Shown piece after piece: positions 27,554-36,979 of a DNA stretch of 64,000 bases; position 1 is the first letter of the stretch; each line of letters starts with the position of its first letter. The stretch is from Parapedobacter composti (GTDB taxonomy: Bacteria; Bacteroidota; Bacteroidia; Sphingobacteriales; Sphingobacteriaceae). The stretch is from positions 1-64,000 of the forward strand of contig NZ_FOLL01000010.1 in NCBI RefSeq assembly GCF_900112315.1. The letters are read 5' to 3'. Below the pieces are notes generated by a model. It was given only the letters and a program-made list of their open reading frames with translations, had not been told where the DNA came from and did no database searches. The position numbers were made by a program, and so were the translations under genes.

Positions 27554-29941
27554 CGGTGAGCGATCAGCGTACGCCGAAGGCGGCCGTTCACTGGTTCCCC
27601 AAGTGGTATTAGGACTGTCGCCCATGTCAAAAGTTAAGGTACCTCCCTCCATCAGATCTCGCCAATATATCCAGTTTTTATCGTAGGGGCGCCCGTTGAA
27701 CTGGAGCGCCTGCACATACAGGTTATCGGCACTGTTGCCTTTCGTTTCGATGACCAGCGTTTTTCCGCTCGCCAGTTTGATGGTGGCGCGGTCAAACACG
27801 GGGCTGCCGAACTGCAGGGTTGGCTCGGCATCGGTTAACCCTTTTACATCAAACAGGCCCAATGCCGCCATGACGTACCATGCGCCAAGCTGCCCCTGGT
27901 CTTCATCCTGGCCAAACCCATAGCCGTGTATAGGCTCCACGCCATAAAACTCGGAGCTGATGGCGCGCGTCCATTTCTGGGTTAACCAAGGCTTACCGGA
28001 GAAGTTGAACAACCAACTGATGTGCAGGTTGGGCTGGTTGCCGTGATTATATAGGCCCGATAAACCGGCGAAGGCATCAATCGTCTTTCCGCCACCGAAT
28101 ATATTGGCCCGGGACACTTCAAATATGCTGTCTAAACGGTTGTTGAAGACATCTTCGCCGAGGGCTTCGATGAGCCCGGCCGGATCGTGAGGCACGTAAA
28201 ACGTGTATTGCCAGGCGTTGCCTTCCTGAAAGCCCCGCCACGGCTGCGAAGGATCGAAATCGGCGATGAACTGCCCCGATGCGTCACGTGGCCGTATAAA
28301 TCCGGTTTCTTCGTCAAACAGGTGCCGCCAACCCTGGGCAAGCGCTGTAAGCTGGAGGTAATCGGCCTCTTTACCCAGGGCCTTGGCAAACTGGGCTACG
28401 GCATGTGCGCTGAAGGCGTATTCCAGCGTGTGGGATGCACCGAAGCCCGAACCTTCATCTGACGTATCAAAGCCGAGTTGCTCGACATAGGGCGCATAAC
28501 CGCGCTGCACGAACTGACGTACGTCCATTTTTCCGGCCCCCTCCAGGCGGCCTTCCCAAGAGAGTTCGTTTTTCCGGGCGGCGGCATAGGCAGTTTCCAC
28601 GTCAAATCCGCGTATGCCCGCCTGGTAGGCCGCGGCGATGGCCAGCCCCGTGAAGTTGGTTCCGACACCGGACACGTACTTGCTATTGGCGATACCGTCG
28701 CCCAGCCAGCCGGCGTCCTGATACACAAGTAACTGGCTTTGTATCCAGTCGGCATAATATGCCGGATAGGCCATCGCCCACAATTGGGTCAGGTTCCAGA
28801 ACCCTCCCCAGATGGCATCGGTGTTGTAGTGATGGTGTTCAGGCTTTCCGCTGGCATCCAACGGTATCTGGCCGACACTCCCGTCGTTCTTCGGGTAAGC
28901 TCCATTTACGTCGCTGGCCAGACCCCGCCCCAACAGGGCATGGAACAGGCCGGTATAAAACTTCCGCTTATCGTCTTCGTTCGTTCCTTCGACCGTGATG
29001 CGGCCGAGGTAGTCGTTCCATGTGTCTAACGCCTGTTGCTTTGCCGCATCGAAATCAAGCTCCTCGGCTTCGGAAGCCAGGTTAAGGCGCGCGTTGGCTA
29101 TTGAGGTATAGGAAAGACCCACTTTAACCGTGACGGCTTCATCTTCCTCGGTGTTAAAGGTAAGGTATAATCCCGCACCCCGACCGGTGGCCTGCTTCGC
29201 TCCGGAACGGACCGAATCGCCGTTGAAAGCGCCCCACGCTGCGGGTGCCTTGTCCAGCACCGCAGCGAAATACATGGCTACTTCTGCTCCCGCCTGGTAT
29301 TTCTTGACATACTCGGGTGTGGTAATTACGTAACCTTCTACCCGGCCGTCGTCAGTCAACGTCACCTGGGCGGTTTTTACCGCGCCGCTTTCGCCTTGCC
29401 GGTTGCCGATGTCGAACAGGATATGGGCGTCGTCCGACTTAGGGAATACATACCGGTGGTAACCCACGCGCGGCGTGGCCGTCAATTCTGCCCGGACCCC
29501 ATAGTCTTTCAGCAGCACTGAGTAAAAGCCTGACGTGGCGTATTCGTCGGCTTTGTCAAACCTCGACCGGTAGCCTTCGTCCGGATTCTCCAGCTTTCCC
29601 GGCGTCGTCTTCAGCGTACCGACCAGCGGAGCCAGCACCACGCCCCCCACCTGAAATTCATGGAAATTGGCGAAGCCTTCAATTGACTCATGCCGGAAAT
29701 CGTAGCCCACGGCTTCCCAACCGTGTTCATTGCCGTAATGGCCGTTGGTGGAGGGACCTACTTTGGCCATCCCGAACGGAACCGCTGCCGGCGTATAAAA
29801 AAACCAGCGTGAATGTGCCGTGCCGATATTCGGATCGACATAGTCAGAAAGCTGCTTTTTTTGTGCGGTGCCGCAAGATGCGGCCAGTAAGCTCAGGGTC
29901 CATAGCCCCAGACAGGTTAATCTCGGTCTCATGATTTGCAT
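27536..29941 (-). CDS. GH92 alpha-mannosidase, lipoprotein
   Basis: I chose ATG 29941 (801 residues); an ATG at 29932 is also possible, and a TTG at 29947 less so. A lipoprotein signal ends LLAASC. The N-terminal domain has DYVDPNIGTAHSRWFF and the catalytic part HHYNTDAIWGGFWNLTQLW. The likely acid is E573 in EGNAWQYTFYVPHD and the base pair D679/D681 in GQDEDQGQLGAW (positions from ATG 29941). GH92 enzymes are calcium-dependent exo-alpha-mannosidases with inversion. It is the last gene of the mannan operon. It probably trims mannose from oligosaccharides released by GH76, at the outer membrane or in the periplasm. The exact linkage is unknown. Confidence 0.92.
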   Translation of the reverse strand: MQIMRPRLTCLGLWTLSLLAASCGTAQKKQLSDYVDPNIGTAHSRWFFYTPAAVPFGMAKVGPSTNGHYGNEHGWEAVGYDFRHESIEGFANFHEFQVGGVVLAPLVGTLKTTPGKLENPDEGYRSRFDKADEYATSGFYSVLLKDYGVRAELTATPRVGYHRYVFPKSDDAHILFDIGNRQGESGAVKTAQVTLTDDGRVEGYVITTPEYVKKYQAGAEVAMYFAAVLDKAPAAWGAFNGDSVRSGAKQATGRGAGLYLTFNTEEDEAVTVKVGLSYTSIANARLNLASEAEELDFDAAKQQALDTWNDYLGRITVEGTNEDDKRKFYTGLFHALLGRGLASDVNGAYPKNDGSVGQIPLDASGKPEHHHYNTDAIWGGFWNLTQLWAMAYPAYYADWIQSQLLVYQDAGWLGDGIANSKYVSGVGTNFTGLAIAAAYQAGIRGFDVETAYAAARKNELSWEGRLEGAGKMDVRQFVQRGYAPYVEQLGFDTSDEGSGFGASHTLEYAFSAHAVAQFAKALGKEADYLQLTALAQGWRHLFDEETGFIRPRDASGQFIADFDPSQPWRGFQEGNAWQYTFYVPHDPAGLIEALGEDVFNNRLDSIFEVSRANIFGGGKTIDAFAGLSGLYNHGNQPNLHISWLFNFSGKPWLTQKWTRAISSEFYGVEPIHGYGFGQDEDQGQLGAWYVMAALGLFDVKGLTDAEPTLQFGSPVFDRATIKLASGKTLVIETKGNSADNLYVQALQFNGRPYDKNWIYWRDLMEGGTLTFDMGDSPNTTWGTSERPPSAYADRSPLKEPR

Positions 29942-29943
29942 GT

Positions 29944-31143
29944 TCAATTTATGGTTTCTTTCCGGTAGATTGCCAAAGCTCCGTAAGATTCGACGACTGC
30001 ACCCTGCATAAGCAGCGAGTAATATCTGCCGGGATTTGCCCCGGTCCAGTCTTCATAGAAAAAGCCATCAGTTGTGCGGGCTTTGTTATAACCATTGTTA
30101 ATAAAATTGTAGTACGTCTCAATGTAATTTTTAGCGTTTTCGTCGTGAGCATCCAAGTCGATATAGGCCCTCAATAATTTGGTATTGAACCAGGGATCGT
30201 GATCGGTATACGCAAGGACGCCGTTGCGGGTTTTGACGAACTCATCGTAAGCGCCCCGCGCTGTTGTTTTTGCTTCATCCAAATATTGGCTGTTTCCCGT
30301 AATCTCGTATAACCGTATCCCATTTTGTATCATTACGGCTGCGTTATAGGTCCACAATCGCGTATTGACCGTGCCATTTGCGGCCTTGTCATTCCAATAG
30401 CATTTGGTAGCCGGGTCATATAAATTCGCCCGCAGCCAACTATACAACGTCGTGGCGAGGTTGAGTACCCGGGTCTTCTCTGCTTCCGGACATACCTCAT
30501 GATACTTTAGCAGGAAAAGCGTGGCATATCCGTTTGAACAGGTGGGTTTGTTGGCATCGGGCGCTGCGGGATTATACCGATAATCTTCATTCCACCACAG
30601 GGCACCGCCCAAGTGGCTGTCAATGCCGCTTTCAAGAAAAGGCACAATCCTGGCCGCACGCTCGATATATGTTACATCTTGTGTGGCGTGGTACGCTTCT
30701 ATCAAGTTGATGCCGACGATGGCATTGTCATCGTAAAAGCGGGTTCCTCCGCCAACACTTCCGTTGGTGGAAGAACCATATGCACCGATATTATTGCCAT
30801 GCGCAGACTGGCGGAAGTACTTTTCGAAGCCGTCCAGAATATGGCTGTACCTGACATTATATCCCAGGATATGCAGTTGGGATGCACCGCTTACCACGGC
30901 ATCATAGGGCCATAGGTACGAATAGGTTCCGTCTCCGGGTTGTGCAGGGTAATTTTCTTTAAATAGATCACCTGCTTTATAGTATTGGTTAATGAGATCG
31001 AATATTTCCTTGGCTCGCCGATGTGCATAGACCGTTTCTCCGGGCCGCGGGCCGCCGTTGTCGGGTTTCACATAAGCTTCTATATCATCACCGCATGATG
31101 ATGCGATAAACGCGGTCATCAATAGCACTCGTAGTTGTTTCAT
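29944..31143 (-). CDS. GH76 endo-alpha-1,6-mannanase, lipoprotein
   Basis: The 399-residue protein has a lipoprotein signal (LLMTAFIASSC, lipid C17) followed by an alpha/alpha-barrel domain with WPYDAVVSGASQL and the catalytic aspartate pair D138/D139 in TRFYDDNAIVGI. SNGYATLFLLKY and TYNAAVMIQNGIRLYE further match GH76. Known members cut the alpha-1,6-mannan backbone of fungal cell-wall mannan. It lies between the SusE-like gene and GH92 on the same strand, and its stop is directly at the GH92 start. The lipid anchor suggests a surface endo-enzyme (inference). Confidence 0.88.
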   Translation of the reverse strand: MKQLRVLLMTAFIASSCGDDIEAYVKPDNGGPRPGETVYAHRRAKEIFDLINQYYKAGDLFKENYPAQPGDGTYSYLWPYDAVVSGASQLHILGYNVRYSHILDGFEKYFRQSAHGNNIGAYGSSTNGSVGGGTRFYDDNAIVGINLIEAYHATQDVTYIERAARIVPFLESGIDSHLGGALWWNEDYRYNPAAPDANKPTCSNGYATLFLLKYHEVCPEAEKTRVLNLATTLYSWLRANLYDPATKCYWNDKAANGTVNTRLWTYNAAVMIQNGIRLYEITGNSQYLDEAKTTARGAYDEFVKTRNGVLAYTDHDPWFNTKLLRAYIDLDAHDENAKNYIETYYNFINNGYNKARTTDGFFYEDWTGANPGRYYSLLMQGAVVESYGALAIYRKETIN

Positions 31144-31149
31144 ATGCCT

Positions 31150-32292
31150 TTAAAGGTTGGTTATGTTTGTAAATTCATGTACCTTCAGGTTTTCCTTGTT
31201 GGTATGTATGGTTATCGTAGCCCTTTTATTATCGAGATCGCCTTTCATTTTCCAAAGGTGCTCCCATTGACTCCATGAAAATTCTCCGAGTTCATAGAAC
31301 GATAACGGTTCCCCTCCGGTAGGCCGTTCAGGGCTTACGCCATCCATTCTCCCCCAGCATCTATCCCCGCCGTCTACGGTAGCAATAAAATAGTACCGTT
31401 CTTCTATCCAGCCCAGCCAGCTTGGCGGATTCGTTTCAGGTTTACTCGGATCAAGGAATCGGATAGCACAATCAGCTGCTGAAAACTTGCCGTTGCCAAC
31501 ATAGGATAAATTGCCGATGACGTTGAACGTTGCCCCCCAAATACACCGGACATTTGATATGGTTTCTGTTTTGACGGATAGCGTGTTGAAGTTGACCGTT
31601 ATCCGGTATGGGTTTGCATTGGGCGCTATACGAATGGTTCCGGCACCATCGCGCAGCTTCTGGCCGTCCAGGTGGTACCCAAACTCCTCGTTCCCGATTT
31701 TTCCTTTCAGTTCAAGGTCTCCGCTGCCTGATACCTGGGTATAGATGATGTAAACGCCATCCGATGCTTTGCGGAATAACGACCCTTCGGCGCCATTACT
31801 CTCATTTCCCGGACCGTAGAGGTATAGCTGATCAGGCATATTATCTATTCCCTCGCCGCGGGTCACCTCGATATCCTTTTTCAGATCGACGGTTTTGACA
31901 TCTCCGCCTTTCGAGGTAAGCACGGTCCACGAAATCTCGCCCGTTTCGCCTGAGGGTATCCCTGCTTTACGGGCAATAGCATTGAGTACGGCATGTGTTA
32001 GCGTTAGCTGAGGTTTTGCGCCGAAATCGCTTTGTAACCGCTCCACAGGCTCGGAGAAACTGTTGCCTTTTTTCGCGAAGAGGACCTCGTATATTACATA
32101 AGAACCGTCATGGGCTCCCCCTCCGTTCCATGACAGCACGATATGGTTTGGCGATGCTACGTCTATTTCAACTTTTTGCGGCGACGACAATTCAGTCGGA
32201 ACCGCGAAGTCTGTAGCAAGCTGATAGTCGTCTGAACAGCTGCTGCAGAAAAGCAGGACCACTGCTTTGATTGCTAATGATACGTATTTCAT
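31150..32292 (-). CDS. SusE-like surface glycan-binding lipoprotein
   Basis: I chose ATG 32292 (380 residues) because it starts a clean lipoprotein signal (AVVLLFCSSC, lipid C19); the longer in-frame reading from 32316 would overlap the SusD stop. The N-terminal domain (SPNHIVLSWNGGG) is fibronectin/SusE-like, and the rest is made of repeated beta-sandwich segments such as DQLYLYGPGNESNG and FSAADCAIRF. It sits after SusD, where SusE/SusF or other surface glycan-binding proteins usually are. It probably binds mannan at the cell surface. The family name is moderately secure; ligand contacts cannot be read off. Confidence 0.72.
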   Translation of the reverse strand: MKYVSLAIKAVVLLFCSSCSDDYQLATDFAVPTELSSPQKVEIDVASPNHIVLSWNGGGAHDGSYVIYEVLFAKKGNSFSEPVERLQSDFGAKPQLTLTHAVLNAIARKAGIPSGETGEISWTVLTSKGGDVKTVDLKKDIEVTRGEGIDNMPDQLYLYGPGNESNGAEGSLFRKASDGVYIIYTQVSGSGDLELKGKIGNEEFGYHLDGQKLRDGAGTIRIAPNANPYRITVNFNTLSVKTETISNVRCIWGATFNVIGNLSYVGNGKFSAADCAIRFLDPSKPETNPPSWLGWIEERYYFIATVDGGDRCWGRMDGVSPERPTGGEPLSFYELGEFSWSQWEHLWKMKGDLDNKRATITIHTNKENLKVHEFTNITNL

Positions 32293-32309
32293 AATATGTT
32301 CATTTAAGG

Positions 32310-33914
32310 TTACCACTCTGGATTTTGGGTGAGGTTTCTATTCAAATCCCGTTCGTTTTGAGGGATGGGCCACAAGTAATGCTTTGCTGGATCGAACGTC
32401 CGGTTTTCAACACGCACATAACCGTTGTCTGTGCCGGCCGCATCTCCGGTGTAAAGACCATGGCACCAGCCATTGAGCACCTGTTCTGCGGTTCTCCAAC
32501 GTATAATATCTTTATGCCGCAACCCTTCGAGCGCCAGTTCGCTCCGGCGTTCGCGGCGAACGATATCTACCAGGTTGCCTGTTGCCGGGAAATCCAGCGC
32601 CCTGGGATCAGTAAATCCGGCCCGGCTGCGGATCAACCGTATGGTACGATCCCATGCTGCTGCATCAAGCTGGCCCAGCTCCGCCAAGGCTTCGGCATGC
32701 ATCAATAAAATATCCGCATAGCGTATCAGTATGATGTTAAGGCCCGACATGAGATTAGCCCGGTAGGTATTGTCCCAGTATTTTTTGATATAGTATCCTG
32801 TGGCTGAAGCATCCGAAGAGAAGTCAAAACCATCTGGCGCTACACCTTTGCGGCTATCCACGACATGGGTGGCGCCGTTGGCCAGCGTGTACGAATTTCC
32901 TGTGTAAACAATGGTTGCCGCCAGCCGCGGATCCCGGTTGGCAAAGGGATTGTTCGGGTCATAGCTCGTTGCCGGGGCATTTGGTATGGTATACCCATCG
33001 AGCGTGATGTAATTGTCAACCAACGCCTGAAGCGGAGAGAGCTGTGAATATCCGCCTAATGATGGTGGCAGAAAATGGTACTGCACCGAATGCTCGCGGT
33101 CTACTGCCTTGTATTGCACATCCAGGATCACTTCGGGATTATTTTCATGTTGAACCGTGAACAGATCGCCGTAATTTTCCAACAGTGAGAAACCGCCCTC
33201 CGTGATAATCCGGTTGGTGATGGAGACAACCTCCGGATACCTCGATGCGCCTTCGAACAGCAGTATGCGAGCTTTAAGCCCCATGGCCGCCCAGCGGGTT
33301 ATTCGCCCCACATCGTTCGCGCCGTATGAAGGAGGCAGATAGTTATTGTCAATAACCGCAGATAAGTCGTTCAGTACATGGTTAACCACTTCCGACTTAG
33401 GCGTGCGCCTTATGGTTCGTGATTCATCAATGGAAATGACCTCCGTGAAATAAGGGATATCGCCGAATTTGGAATACAGTTCAAAATAATGATAGGCTCT
33501 GATAACCGTAGCCTCTCCGATATAACGGTTGCGCAGCTCATCGGTCAGTCCGGGCACCGACTGGATATTGTTTAACAATAAATTGCAATCGCGGATGCCG
33601 GAATACCGGTAGTCCCACACCGAACGGACATAGTTGTCGGCGGTAGAATAAGTTCCATTGCCTATTGCCTGGTTGTGCGAATTTGACACTTTGGTATAGG
33701 CGTTATCCGTCATCGCATCGGAATACAGCAGCTCTTCGGCATTATTCAGTCCTTGATAGCACTTGTTGACCATATAGAGCGCCGATTCCGGCTTGTTCCA
33801 GTAATCGATATCCGTTTCTCTATCGTATGGAGAAAGGTCAAGATCATGACAGGATATTAAAAATATGCCTGTGATAGCAGTTGCTATGGTATAGCGAAAT
33901 AAATACCTTTTCAT
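32310..33914 (-). CDS. SusD/RagB-family lipoprotein
   Basis: The 534-residue protein has a lipoprotein signal (ITGIFLISC, lipid C22) and the SusD layout: ALYMVNKCYQGLNNAEELLY early, AYHYFELYSKFGDIPYFTEV in the TPR region, and LALEGLRHKDIIRWRTAEQV near the end. It ends YLWPIPQNERDLNRNLTQNP, the usual SusD tail. It should form the lid over the SusC pore and bind mannan fragments at the surface. It starts 12 bases after SusC on the same strand. Confidence 0.93.
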   Translation of the reverse strand: MKRYLFRYTIATAITGIFLISCHDLDLSPYDRETDIDYWNKPESALYMVNKCYQGLNNAEELLYSDAMTDNAYTKVSNSHNQAIGNGTYSTADNYVRSVWDYRYSGIRDCNLLLNNIQSVPGLTDELRNRYIGEATVIRAYHYFELYSKFGDIPYFTEVISIDESRTIRRTPKSEVVNHVLNDLSAVIDNNYLPPSYGANDVGRITRWAAMGLKARILLFEGASRYPEVVSITNRIITEGGFSLLENYGDLFTVQHENNPEVILDVQYKAVDREHSVQYHFLPPSLGGYSQLSPLQALVDNYITLDGYTIPNAPATSYDPNNPFANRDPRLAATIVYTGNSYTLANGATHVVDSRKGVAPDGFDFSSDASATGYYIKKYWDNTYRANLMSGLNIILIRYADILLMHAEALAELGQLDAAAWDRTIRLIRSRAGFTDPRALDFPATGNLVDIVRRERRSELALEGLRHKDIIRWRTAEQVLNGWCHGLYTGDAAGTDNGYVRVENRTFDPAKHYLWPIPQNERDLNRNLTQNPEW

Positions 33915-33925
33915 GTGATTACTTT

Positions 33926-36900
33926 TTAAAAGTTAACATTCAGTCCAACCGAATACGTCCGGTTTACCGGATAGATGCGCCCTGATCCATCAGCCGTTTC
34001 GGGATCCCAGCCTACCCGCATATTCGAAAGGGTCAGCGCGTTATGGACACTTGCATAGATACGGAACCGGTTTACGGATAATTTCTCGGTCAACCGTACC
34101 GGTAAGGTGTAGCCAAGCTGTATGTTCTTGAGGCGCAGGTAAGCGGCATCTTCAATCCAAAAATTTGATTTAGCTGCATTGTTTGCCGATTCTGCCCCTA
34201 CGGTCAAACGTGGATAAGTTGCATTAGGGTTATTCGGCGTCCAGCGGTTGATATGGAAATCGAACACCGGCCCCTCATTGTTGTTGTGAAAGGCTTCCAC
34301 CGACTCTCCCCTCAGCCATACCATGCGTCGGCCCACCCCCTGCCAAAACATCGAAAAGTCAAGACCTTTCCATTGTGCGGCATAATTAAACCCATATAAA
34401 AAGCGGGGGAACCGATTGCCCAGTACGAAGCGGTCGTCATCTTCCTTGATAAGACCATCCCCATTTTTGTCAAGATAGCGTATGTCTCCCGGTTTGGGGG
34501 TAATCCCGTCCAGATGAGGCCCCTGGCTTACTTCTTCTGCTGTGTGGAAAAAACCATCCCACCGGAAAGCATAGTAAGAATCTATGGGATACCCCTCCTG
34601 TACAATCGTGTTCACATCAGAGCCATTGATCCAATAGGTGCCTTTCAAATCAATAACCTTGTTTCTGCTGTCTGAAAAATTACCGGAGATGGTATGATTC
34701 ACTTGTCCCGTTTGCAACTGATACCGTGCCGATAACTCCCACCCTTTATTCTGTACGCGTCCGGCATTCTGGATAGGGGCGCCACCGCCAAATACGCCCG
34801 GGACAGGGATATTGATCAGGATGTCGTAGGTATCATTTACATAATATTCGCCCGAAAAGGTTAGCGCATTGTTCAGGAAGCCCAAATCTGCCCCGATATT
34901 GAACATTCGTGTCGTTTCCCACCGCAGATCGGCATTCGCTACGCCAAAGGAAGCTACCGGATAGATAGTCTCCCCGAAATTATATCCTTGTGAAACATTC
35001 ACCGTGGCCTGGTATTGATAATCGGCGATGCGGTTATTGCCAACAAGCCCCCAGGATGTCCTGATCTTCGCAAAAGGCAGGACAGCTTTGAAGCTTTCCG
35101 GGTAAAAGCCCTCTTCGGAGACTTTCCATCCGGCCGATAAGGAAGGAAACCACGCCGACCGGTTACCGCTCCGGAACTTGGATGAAATATCGTTACGCAG
35201 GTTGAATTCCAACAGGTATTTGTCAGCGAAATCATAATTCGCACGGAAAAATGCCGAGTAAATAGACCATTCCGTTTGCCACTCCTGATTTCCGGTGTTG
35301 GAAGTCTGCGATCCGCCCATGATATCATACGTTGATTCATCCACAAGCCGGAAGGTTTCGAAGCGATTATCAGCCCCTCCTTCATAAGCATATCCCCCGA
35401 CCCCGTTAAACGTATGGTTGCCCCATGTTTTGTCATACGATAAGAGGAGGTTGGCCGTGATATTCTGGATACGCTGGGAGCTGTTTGTCATCCGGTTCTC
35501 CTGATCCCCTGACCCCGGTATCGCTTTGCGGTTTTCTTTCAGCCGGTTATAATACAGCTGGGCTCCCGCCATGCCCCGCAACTTCAATCCATCGATGATT
35601 TTCAATTCAGCGTTTAAAATGCTGGACAAATCGTCGTTCCAGCTGGTGCGCCTACCCCCCTGTTCCAATCGGGCCAGGGAATTGGAATTACTGCCACTGG
35701 GATAAGTATAATTGCCATCAGCATCTCTGATAGGATATATCGATGGCATACGCGTTGCTTGCTCAATAATCCATTCGGTCCAATAGGCATGGTCACTTAA
35801 TGTATTGCGGGCATAAGCTGCCAGCACGCTGAATTTAAAGCGTTCGGATACCTCCGTTTCTATATTGGCGCGGAAATTAACACGCTTGAGTCCGTAATCA
35901 GGCCCCTGGAGCATGCTTTCCTGATCAGTAAAAGCACCCGAGACCAAATAAGTGGTCTTCTCGTTGCCTCCAGACAGGGAAAGGTTATGCATCTGTTGAG
36001 GTGAACTTGGGCGATATATTTCTTTCATCCAATTGGCGTTAGGCCCGTTTGTTCGGAAACCGCTTATTTGCTCAGCAGAAAACTGAAGCGGCCGACCAGA
36101 ATTGAACAATGCTTCGTTCCGCAATTCAGCATAAACCCACGAATCCACAATCTGTGGCATAAAGGTTGGCGTTTGGACGGCATACTGATAATCGTATCCT
36201 ACGCGTGCGGCACCCTTGCTTCCCCGTTTGGTGGTAATGAGAATAACACCATTCGATGCACGCGAGCCATAGATTGCCGCTGATGCGGCATCTTTCAGAA
36301 CCGATATGCTTTCAATGTCATTGATATTTACATTTTGAATATCGGCAATGATGCCATCTACGATAACCATCGGATCATTATTATTCAGGGTGTTTATGCC
36401 GCGGATGTGAATAGACGGGCGGCTACCGGGCTGCGAATTACTTTGCTGGATGGTTAATCCCGGTGTTGTGCCTTGCAATGCTTCCACGACATTGACCACC
36501 GGTCTGCTTTCCAGGTTTTTCATATCGACGGAAGAAACAGCCCCCGTGAGGTTTACTTTTCGCTGGGTGCCGTATCCGACCACCACCACCTCATCGAGGT
36601 CAGACAGGGCAGGTTGCAGCTGCACGGTTACGGATGTTTGTCCGGCGGATACCTGAACTTCTTGCGTTTCAAACCCGACACTGTGGATCACCAAGATTTG
36701 TGCTCCTGGCGACAGGCTGAGGCTGAACCGCCCGCCATCGTCTGTGGATGTGCCGCGTGCATCTCCACCCTTTACGGTTACCGATGCCCCAGGCACCGGC
36801 TGCCGCCTTTCATCGAGGACCACCCCTTGCACTTGCCTTCCTTCTGGCTGCTGGGCGTAAGCCGCAACCACATGGAAGCAGATCGCCATAATGGAAAAGC

Positions 36901-36931
36901 TGATCCTGCAAAAACGAATGTTAACTATCAT
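33926..36931 (-). CDS. SusC/RagA-family TonB-linked outer-membrane transporter
   Basis: The 1001-residue protein has a signal peptide (MAICFHVVAAYAQ), a carboxypeptidase-like domain (VQGVVLDERRQPVPGASV), the SusC signature DLDEVVVVGYGTQRKVNLTG, a plug (SISVLKDAASAAIYGSRASN) and a barrel ending in VGLNVNF. It should take up mannan oligosaccharides with the adjacent SusD lid. It follows the sugar porter gene by 48 bases in the same direction and leads the susCD-SusE-GH76-GH92 part of the operon. Confidence 0.94.
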   Translation of the reverse strand: MIVNIRFCRISFSIMAICFHVVAAYAQQPEGRQVQGVVLDERRQPVPGASVTVKGGDARGTSTDDGGRFSLSLSPGAQILVIHSVGFETQEVQVSAGQTSVTVQLQPALSDLDEVVVVGYGTQRKVNLTGAVSSVDMKNLESRPVVNVVEALQGTTPGLTIQQSNSQPGSRPSIHIRGINTLNNNDPMVIVDGIIADIQNVNINDIESISVLKDAASAAIYGSRASNGVILITTKRGSKGAARVGYDYQYAVQTPTFMPQIVDSWVYAELRNEALFNSGRPLQFSAEQISGFRTNGPNANWMKEIYRPSSPQQMHNLSLSGGNEKTTYLVSGAFTDQESMLQGPDYGLKRVNFRANIETEVSERFKFSVLAAYARNTLSDHAYWTEWIIEQATRMPSIYPIRDADGNYTYPSGSNSNSLARLEQGGRRTSWNDDLSSILNAELKIIDGLKLRGMAGAQLYYNRLKENRKAIPGSGDQENRMTNSSQRIQNITANLLLSYDKTWGNHTFNGVGGYAYEGGADNRFETFRLVDESTYDIMGGSQTSNTGNQEWQTEWSIYSAFFRANYDFADKYLLEFNLRNDISSKFRSGNRSAWFPSLSAGWKVSEEGFYPESFKAVLPFAKIRTSWGLVGNNRIADYQYQATVNVSQGYNFGETIYPVASFGVANADLRWETTRMFNIGADLGFLNNALTFSGEYYVNDTYDILINIPVPGVFGGGAPIQNAGRVQNKGWELSARYQLQTGQVNHTISGNFSDSRNKVIDLKGTYWINGSDVNTIVQEGYPIDSYYAFRWDGFFHTAEEVSQGPHLDGITPKPGDIRYLDKNGDGLIKEDDDRFVLGNRFPRFLYGFNYAAQWKGLDFSMFWQGVGRRMVWLRGESVEAFHNNNEGPVFDFHINRWTPNNPNATYPRLTVGAESANNAAKSNFWIEDAAYLRLKNIQLGYTLPVRLTEKLSVNRFRIYASVHNALTLSNMRVGWDPETADGSGRIYPVNRTYSVGLNVNF

Positions 36932-36979
36932 AATGGTTTTAATTTGGTTTTTAATGGTTCATTTGGTTTTCTTCGGTTA